The translations under genes and the position numbers were made by a program. Below are positions 59,224 to 64,000 of a stretch of DNA of 64,000 nt, in pieces. Source of the stretch: Campylobacterales bacterium (GTDB taxonomy: Bacteria > Campylobacterota > Campylobacteria > Campylobacterales > Sulfurimonadaceae); the NCBI GenBank assembly GCA_016938175.1, contig JAFGVE010000028.1, positions 1 to 64,000 of the forward strand. Reading direction: 5' to 3'. The notes under the pieces were generated by a model. It was not told the origin of the DNA and ran no database searches. It saw nothing but the letters and a program-made list of their open reading frames with translations. The first letter of the stretch is position 1; every line of letters starts with the position of its first letter.

Positions 59224-61350
59224 ATGGTAGATTTAAAATCTGTATCTATAAGTAAGAAGATTCATATTCCGTTGATTCTTTCAATAATAATTGGCTTTAT
59301 AATTATTTTGGCCAATTATTTTTATTCAATTGAAGAGTTGAAGTCTGATGTATATAAAACAGAACAGAGTGCTTTAACAAGTTCTTATGCAGAGGCTATA
59401 GAGGTTAAAAATAGTATAGGACTTACGAACGCTATTAATATCTCTAAAAACTATGATGTAGTTAGAGCGCTTAAAGAAGACAATAGAAGTTTTGCGATAA
59501 AAGGACTTAACACTATCTCTAAAGAGTTTAAGGCATATACTGAGTATCAGAATGTAAAGGTACACATTCACGATGCAAATGTACACAGTTTTTTACGTGC
59601 ATGGGCACCTGAGAAATTTGGTGATGATCTTGCAGGTTTTAGAAAAACTATTGTAGATGTAAAAAATACACAAAAGCCTTTAGTTGCTATAGAACTTGGT
59701 CGTGTAGGTTTAGTTCTTAGGGGAATAGCACCGGTAGTGAATGATGGAGAGTACCTAGGTTCGGTAGAGTTTATGCAAGGACTTAACTCTATTGTTGTTG
59801 AAGCAAAGAAAAATAGTGGTTACGATATCGCTATATTGATGAAAGATACTTATCTTTCAACTGCTACATCCCTTAAAGATGCTCCATCTGTTTCGAGTTA
59901 TAAACTTGCCGTTAAAGAGAGCAATGTCAATAAAGAATTTTTTAATGACTTAGCAAATATTGACATTGCAAATACAGATGCGTATCAGATGAGTGCAAAG
60001 TATTTTGTTGTTTCAAAGCCAATTGTAGATTTTTCAAATGAAGTTGTTGGTTACGCTCTCATTGGTGAGCCGCTTGCTAAAGTCAATAATGTAGTCGATA
60101 AGTCAGAAGATTCACTGTTAAGACAAGTTTATATTATGGCAGGTCTTGATTTGTTTATTCTACTCTTTTTAATGATAATCATTAAGAAAAGTATTTCTGA
60201 TCCTATTGTAAATCTTGCAGAGGTTGCAGATGAACTTGCACAGGGTGATGCTGACTTGACAAAACGTCTTCCTATAAAATCAGGTGATGAAATAGGGCAT
60301 GCAAGTAAAAGCTTTAATACCTTTATAGATAAGGTAGAAGCAATTGCAAAAGATGCGCAAGAACATGCGAAAAAGGCCGAACAGGCAAATGTGAAAATTT
60401 ATGAAGAGGCAGAAAAAAATAGACTCAATATCGTCCTTTCTGAGGAGATGCTTCATGGAGCTATCGCAAATGCGGACAATTTGCGAGCAGGTATGGCTGA
60501 GAATGTTGAGAAAGTGAATATCATCAATAAATTAAATGCTAAAACAAGTGAGGTTATTCACGATGTGACGAGCTCAACAGAAAATATGAAAAGAGCTATC
60601 GGTAGCATTACTGAGATGGTTGGTGATTCAAGACACTCGGCCGAAGAGCTTAATTCAAATGTTCAAGAGATATTTAGTGTTATAAACCTCATTAAAGATA
60701 TCTCTGATCAGACAAATCTTCTTGCACTCAACGCTGCTATAGAAGCGGCACGTGCTGGTGAGCATGGTCGTGGATTTGCTGTTGTTGCTGATGAAGTTAG
60801 AAAACTGGCAGAACGTACACAAAAAGCGACGAGCGAAGTTGAAGCAAATATTAGTATACTCAAACAGAACTCTGTAAATATGAGTGAGAACAGTGAGAAG
60901 ATAGAAGAGTATGCACTTGAGTCTCAAGATAAATTAGATGAATTTATTCATATTTTACAGATTCTTATTGATAATGCACAAGAGATTTCAAGAGATAATG
61001 AATTCACAGGTCATGAACTCTTTGCTAATATGGCAAAACTTGATCATATGGTGTATAAAAATAGAGCTTACTCCTCAGTCTTTAAAGGTAAGTTAGATAT
61101 TGAATTAACCTCACATACTGAGTGTCGCTTTGGAAAATGGTACGATACTGAAGGAAAAGCGGTTTTTGGAAAAAATCCTAATTTTCAACAGATGGTTATA
61201 CCGCATAAAGAGGTACATGAGTATATTAAAGAGGCTATGTCTCTTATTGAATCTAATGAGTTTGATAAAATTATTGAACTTTTCAGAAAAGTGGAACATG
61301 CATCACACACACTTTTCGATGGACTCGACAATATGTCTAAAGAGAGATAA
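59224..61350 (+). CDS. Methyl-accepting chemotaxis protein with Cache sensor and CZB zinc domain
   Basis: A 708-residue chemoreceptor. Spans at about 16-40 and 296-317 enclose a periplasmic sensor of about 255 residues of Cache type ([37 protein letters not shown]). HAMP is at about 320-375. The signalling hairpin is clear ([37 protein letters not shown]). The C-terminus is a chemoreceptor zinc-binding domain: [22 protein letters not shown] and IPHKEVHEY supply the His/Cys ligands. It may sense zinc, hypochlorous acid or redox state. It starts 29 bases after sorB. Confidence 0.92.
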   Translation: MVDLKSVSISKKIHIPLILSIIIGFIIILANYFYSIEELKSDVYKTEQSALTSSYAEAIEVKNSIGLTNAINISKNYDVVRALKEDNRSFAIKGLNTISKEFKAYTEYQNVKVHIHDANVHSFLRAWAPEKFGDDLAGFRKTIVDVKNTQKPLVAIELGRVGLVLRGIAPVVNDGEYLGSVEFMQGLNSIVVEAKKNSGYDIAILMKDTYLSTATSLKDAPSVSSYKLAVKESNVNKEFFNDLANIDIANTDAYQMSAKYFVVSKPIVDFSNEVVGYALIGEPLAKVNNVVDKSEDSLLRQVYIMAGLDLFILLFLMIIIKKSISDPIVNLAEVADELAQGDADLTKRLPIKSGDEIGHASKSFNTFIDKVEAIAKDAQEHAKKAEQANVKIYEEAEKNRLNIVLSEEMLHGAIANADNLRAGMAENVEKVNIINKLNAKTSEVIHDVTSSTENMKRAIGSITEMVGDSRHSAEELNSNVQEIFSVINLIKDISDQTNLLALNAAIEAARAGEHGRGFAVVADEVRKLAERTQKATSEVEANISILKQNSVNMSENSEKIEEYALESQDKLDEFIHILQILIDNAQEISRDNEFTGHELFANMAKLDHMVYKNRAYSSVFKGKLDIELTSHTECRFGKWYDTEGKAVFGKNPNFQQMVIPHKEVHEYIKEAMSLIESNEFDKIIELFRKVEHASHTLFDGLDNMSKER

Positions 61351-61361
61351 GCTCTCTTTAG
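61337..61361 (+). terminator. Hairpin terminator after the chemoreceptor gene
   Basis: A perfect 10-bp stem CTAAAGAGAG/CTCTCTTTAG with loop ATAAG overlaps the stop of the chemoreceptor gene and is followed by a T-rich stretch at 61366-61378 with a TTTTTT run at its end. The T run is offset by about 8 bases, so the terminator may be weak. It may also end transcripts of the small minus-strand gene at 61362. Confidence 0.5.
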
Positions 61362-61466
61362 TTACTTCTCTTTTTTCTGCTTTAAAATAACGAAAAAAAT
61401 CCCCGCAATAATTAAAAATATTAACATTCTGATTGTTAGTGTTGTTATATCAGTTGTATCATTCAT
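61362..61466 (-). CDS. Small single-span membrane protein (34 residues)
   Basis: A minus-strand frame from ATG at 61466 to TAA at 61364-61362. The peptide reads MNDTTDITTLTIRM, then a hydrophobic helix LIFLIIAGIFFVIL and a positively charged end KQKKEK, with the positive-inside arrangement of an N-out, C-in single span. AAGGAAA lies about 4-10 bases upstream of the ATG. It occupies the gap between the chemoreceptor and ABC-F genes. I recognise no family; such small proteins often modulate a larger membrane complex. Confidence 0.5.
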   Translation of the reverse strand: MNDTTDITTLTIRMLIFLIIAGIFFVILKQKKEK

Positions 61467-61523
61467 CTGGTTTCCTTATTCTTTCACTACAAGTATAGCA
61501 AAATCCCTTCAAAAGGACTGTGA

Positions 61524-61529
61524 TATAAT
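61524..61529 (+). promoter_or_regulatory. Extended -10 element of the ABC-F gene
   Basis: TGATATAAT, an extended -10, lies 25 bases before the ATG at 61555; GAAAGAG is the ribosome site. Confidence 0.55.
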
Positions 61530-61554
61530 GTCAAAATTTTTTTGAAAGAGTCAT

Positions 61555-63402
61555 ATGATACAGCTACAAAATATCTCTAAAAATTTTGCTTCTCAAGAAC
61601 TTTTTTCCAATCTTTCCTTTAAAATAAACAAAGGAGAAAGAGTTGGCTTAGTTGGCAGAAATGGAAGTGGTAAATCTACACTTTTTAAAATAGTTTTGGG
61701 AGAAGAGCACCCAGATAGTGGAGAGGTGATAATTCCAAAAAATTATAAAATCGGTACATTAAAACAGTATCTTGTTTTTAGTGAAAAAACACTCAGGGAA
61801 GAGGCTGCATTGGCTTTGAGTGATGAGATGAAATATGATGTGTATCGTGTTGAAAAAATACTATTTGGTCTTGGATTTACTCAAGAAGATTTAGAAAAAG
61901 ATCCTTTGTCTTTTTCTGGCGGTTATCAGATACGTATTAACCTTGCTAAGCTTCTCGTAACTGAGCCAAACTTGCTTTTACTTGATGAGCCGACGAACTA
62001 CCTTGATATTGTTTCCCTGCGATGGTTAAAAGCTTTTTTACGTGCTTTTGAGGGAGAGGTTATTCTTATTACTCACGATAGAGACTTTATGGATGCTGTT
62101 TGTACACATACAATGGGAATTGTACGTAAGGGTGTAGAGCTTGTACAGGGTTCAACTGAGAAATTTTATGAACTTTTGGCTTTAAATGATGAACTTTATA
62201 TGAAGCAAAAAGTAAATCAAGATAAGAAAGTCAAAGAGCTTGAAGAGTTTATTGCAAAAAATAAAACAAGAGCTTCTACCGCATCACGAGCACAGTCAAA
62301 AGTGAAACAACTTGAAAAGATGGAACTTCTTGAAGATTTATCACATGAGAGTTCCTTGGCATTCTCTTTTAATTTTAAAGATTCACCTGCAAAGGTAATG
62401 CTTGAAGCTCAAGAGTTGTCCTTTGGTTATTCCCCTGAAAAGGTACTTTTTAAAGATATATCTTTTCATATTAAACGTGGAGAGGTTTTAGGGATTATAG
62501 GTAAGAACGGTAAAGGAAAGTCGACTTTATTGAATGTTTTAGCAAAAGAACTTACACCTTTAACAGGAACTATTGATTCACATCCTGCTGTCGAGTTTGC
62601 TCATTTTGGACAGACAAATATTGCCCGTTTACATCCAGATGTTACTGTTGAAGATGAAATTCATTCAGCAAATAAAAAACTCCCTACACAAACTATACGC
62701 TCGATTTGTGGTGCTATGATGTTTAGTGGCGATAGTGTAGAGAAAAAAATATCATTACTTTCAGGTGGTGAAAAATCTCGTGTTATGCTTGGACAAATTT
62801 TGGCAAGAGAGGTAAACTTACTGTTTTTGGATGAACCAACAAACCACCTTGATATGTACTCAATTGAAGCACTCATAGAGGCCATAGAATCTTTTGAAGG
62901 CGCAGTAATAATTGTTACACACTCTGAAGAGCTATTGCGTCGTGTGTGCACAAGACTTATTGTGTTTAGAAAAGATGGAGCTGAGTATTTTGATGGTACT
63001 TATGATTCTTTCTTGGAGAAAATAGGCTGGGAAGAGGAAGAGGTAAATACAAACGTAGAAATAGACAAAGATGTATCAACTTCAAAATCAAACTCAAAAG
63101 AGAATAAAAAGCTCAGAGCAGAACTTATACGACAACGAAATAAGGAGAGTGCTCCTTTAAGAAAAGAGGTTGAAGCTTTAGAGACTTTAATTATGAGCCT
63201 AGAAGCGCAGTTAGATATTCAGCACAAGGCACTCATTGAGGCTTCAAACAATGGAGATAGTGCAACTGTTATGGAACTTTCAAAAAAAGTATCAACTATG
63301 GAAGAAAATATAGAGGAGAATTTTAATGCTCTTGAGTCTGCACAAACAAAACTTGATGAAATAAATGACACATTCGATAAAAAAATAGAGGAGTTAGAGT
63401 GA
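61555..63402 (+). CDS. ABC-F family ATPase (Uup/YbiT-like)
   Basis: A 615-residue soluble protein with two ABC ATPase domains and no membrane part. Domain 1 (about 1-220) has Walker A GRNGSGKST, signature LSFSGGYQIR and Walker B LLLLDEPTNYLD. The ABC-F linker (about 220-280) contains RASTASRAQSKVKQLEK. Domain 2 (about 285-500) has GKNGKGKST, LLSGGEKSRVML and LLFLDEPTNHLD. A C-terminal coiled coil (about 520-615) resembles that of Uup. ABC-F proteins act on ribosomes in translation or antibiotic resistance; a housekeeping role is likelier here. It overlaps the GNAT gene by 4 bases. Confidence 0.93.
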   Translation: MIQLQNISKNFASQELFSNLSFKINKGERVGLVGRNGSGKSTLFKIVLGEEHPDSGEVIIPKNYKIGTLKQYLVFSEKTLREEAALALSDEMKYDVYRVEKILFGLGFTQEDLEKDPLSFSGGYQIRINLAKLLVTEPNLLLLDEPTNYLDIVSLRWLKAFLRAFEGEVILITHDRDFMDAVCTHTMGIVRKGVELVQGSTEKFYELLALNDELYMKQKVNQDKKVKELEEFIAKNKTRASTASRAQSKVKQLEKMELLEDLSHESSLAFSFNFKDSPAKVMLEAQELSFGYSPEKVLFKDISFHIKRGEVLGIIGKNGKGKSTLLNVLAKELTPLTGTIDSHPAVEFAHFGQTNIARLHPDVTVEDEIHSANKKLPTQTIRSICGAMMFSGDSVEKKISLLSGGEKSRVMLGQILAREVNLLFLDEPTNHLDMYSIEALIEAIESFEGAVIIVTHSEELLRRVCTRLIVFRKDGAEYFDGTYDSFLEKIGWEEEEVNTNVEIDKDVSTSKSNSKENKKLRAELIRQRNKESAPLRKEVEALETLIMSLEAQLDIQHKALIEASNNGDSATVMELSKKVSTMEENIEENFNALESAQTKLDEINDTFDKKIEELE

Positions 63403-63866
63403 ATAAAGAGCTGTATTTTTTACGTTCAAGTGAGCAAAAAATTGTAACGGATTTATTTGCTCATGCACATCCAAATCAAGAAGAATTACGAGAACAATAC
63501 ACAGGGTTTTATGGCTTAACACGAAAAGATTTAGGTCTATATGCAATGGTTGATGGCAGAATTGCAGGAGCTATCTGGTCAAGAAGATTTGATGGAGATG
63601 GGGTTGCGACATTGAGTGTAGCTATATTACCTGAGTTTAAAAAAGAGGGTATTGGCTCTTTTATGATGGAACAGTTTTTACAAGAGGCTGCTACGCATTT
63701 AGATGAACTGCGTATAGATATATCTGCAAAGCCTATGTCAAGGAAGTTTTATGAAAACTTTGGTTTTTACGCAGATGGTGATGAAACTCTGTTGACAAAG
63801 CATTTAGAGAGGCAGGAGATAGTTCGACCAACTGATGGATATGATGCAAGCAGGTGGATGGATTAA
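63399..63866 (+). CDS. GNAT-family N-acetyltransferase
   Basis: GTG start at 63399 overlapping the ABC-F stop (GTGA). The 155-residue product has the GNAT fold: MVDGRIAGAIWSRRF, then VAILPEFKKEGIGSFMMEQF with the acetyl-CoA loop (R/Q-x-x-G-x-G/A type, here KKEGIGS), and SRKFYENFGFYADGDET. The substrate, a small molecule or protein amine, is not evident. Coupling to ABC-F raises the possibility of a ribosome-linked role, but it is only positional. Confidence 0.87.
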   Translation: MNKELYFLRSSEQKIVTDLFAHAHPNQEELREQYTGFYGLTRKDLGLYAMVDGRIAGAIWSRRFDGDGVATLSVAILPEFKKEGIGSFMMEQFLQEAATHLDELRIDISAKPMSRKFYENFGFYADGDETLLTKHLERQEIVRPTDGYDASRWMD

Positions 63867-63973
63867 GCTATTGTGCTAGCCTATTTTTTTATGCTTAGGC
63901 TCAATTAAAATCGAGTATTATACGCGCAATTATGAGTATGATGAAGAGAAAACAGGATTAAAGAGTAGAGATA

Positions 63974-64000
63974 ATGACAGAAACAGAAGCAGCGGTAAAG
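63974..64000 (+). CDS. Start of an unidentified gene cut by the right window edge
   Basis: ATG at 63974 opens a frame MTETEAAVK that runs to the last base. GAGTAGAG upstream can serve as ribosome site and TATTATA at 63916-63922 as -10. Nine codons are too few to identify the product. Confidence 0.35.

Noticed and set aside
63867-63900. Hairpin AGCCTA/TAGGCT after the GNAT gene
   Set aside because: The T run lies inside the loop, not after the stem, and the stem is only 6 bp, so it does not meet terminator criteria.

Overview
The window is AT-rich, gene-dense bacterial DNA from a Campylobacterota (Epsilonproteobacteria) chromosome, most likely a Sulfurimonas-like free-living sulfur oxidiser. 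I infer this from the gene content: a SorAB pair like Campylobacter jejuni Cj0005c/Cj0004c, a short XerH-type recombinase, a FabL-type enoyl reductase, and a gene order (murF, hydrolase, ddl, ruvA, FapA-like, murJ, cysS, then pyrD, M16 peptidase, dapA, fabL) that I recall from C. jejuni Cj0795c-Cj0807. Many starts are TTG or GTG. No rRNA, tRNA, CRISPR array or insertion sequence was seen, and no gene-free stretch exceeds 300 bases.

Layout. 1-1044 (minus): pilT (cut by the left edge), a Spx/ArsC-like protein and gatC. 1159-9896 (plus): a YfgM-like/BamB-like pair, xerH, an HD protein, a NosL-like/SafE-like copper pair, an HDOD protein, polA and a beta-barrel protein. 9998-15483: an accessory operon with a MoxR-type AAA+ ATPase, two paralogous ankyrin proteins and a DUF2201/VWA protein whose metallopeptidase motif has lost its glutamate; the ATPase gene appears frameshifted near its 3' end. 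15641-18282: an unknown membrane protein, L-lactate dehydrogenase and an aldo/keto reductase. 18286-24264: FhlB/FliK-like flagellar genes, thiE-like, a BaiN-like flavoprotein, a DTW-domain enzyme, an OmpA-like lipoprotein and a YggS-family protein.

24309-27901 (minus) is a TolC/HlyD/ABC membrane-domain operon with no ATPase domain. 27951-35976 holds rseP, pgsA, a His-rich NifX-like protein, a flavin reductase, fabL, dapA, a diguanylate cyclase, an M16 peptidase and pyrD. 36033-43742 is dominated by c-di-GMP signalling: a GGDEF-EAL protein coupled to an NMT1-like lipoprotein, and a fused NMT1/SBP3/PAS/GGDEF receptor, with a DJ-1 protein, a DUF4136 lipoprotein and a methyltransferase between them. 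43739-52364 is a cell-wall and housekeeping block (cysS, murJ, FapA-like, ruvA, ddl, hydrolase, murF). 52371-54133 is a TRAP transporter QM pair without a binding protein. 54130-64000 has an NDH-2-like flavoprotein, MTH1187-family, HIT and M23 proteins, the sulfite dehydrogenase sorAB, a zinc-binding chemoreceptor, a new 34-residue membrane protein, an ABC-F protein, a GNAT protein and the start of one more gene.

The best candidate for an undescribed system is the MoxR/ankyrin/ankyrin/VWA operon. Its genes are translationally coupled, it has its own promoter-like sequence with two palindromes in the leader, and the predicted peptidase centre is probably inactive, which suggests a chaperone or remodelling machine with ankyrin adaptors rather than a protease. 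That function is inference.
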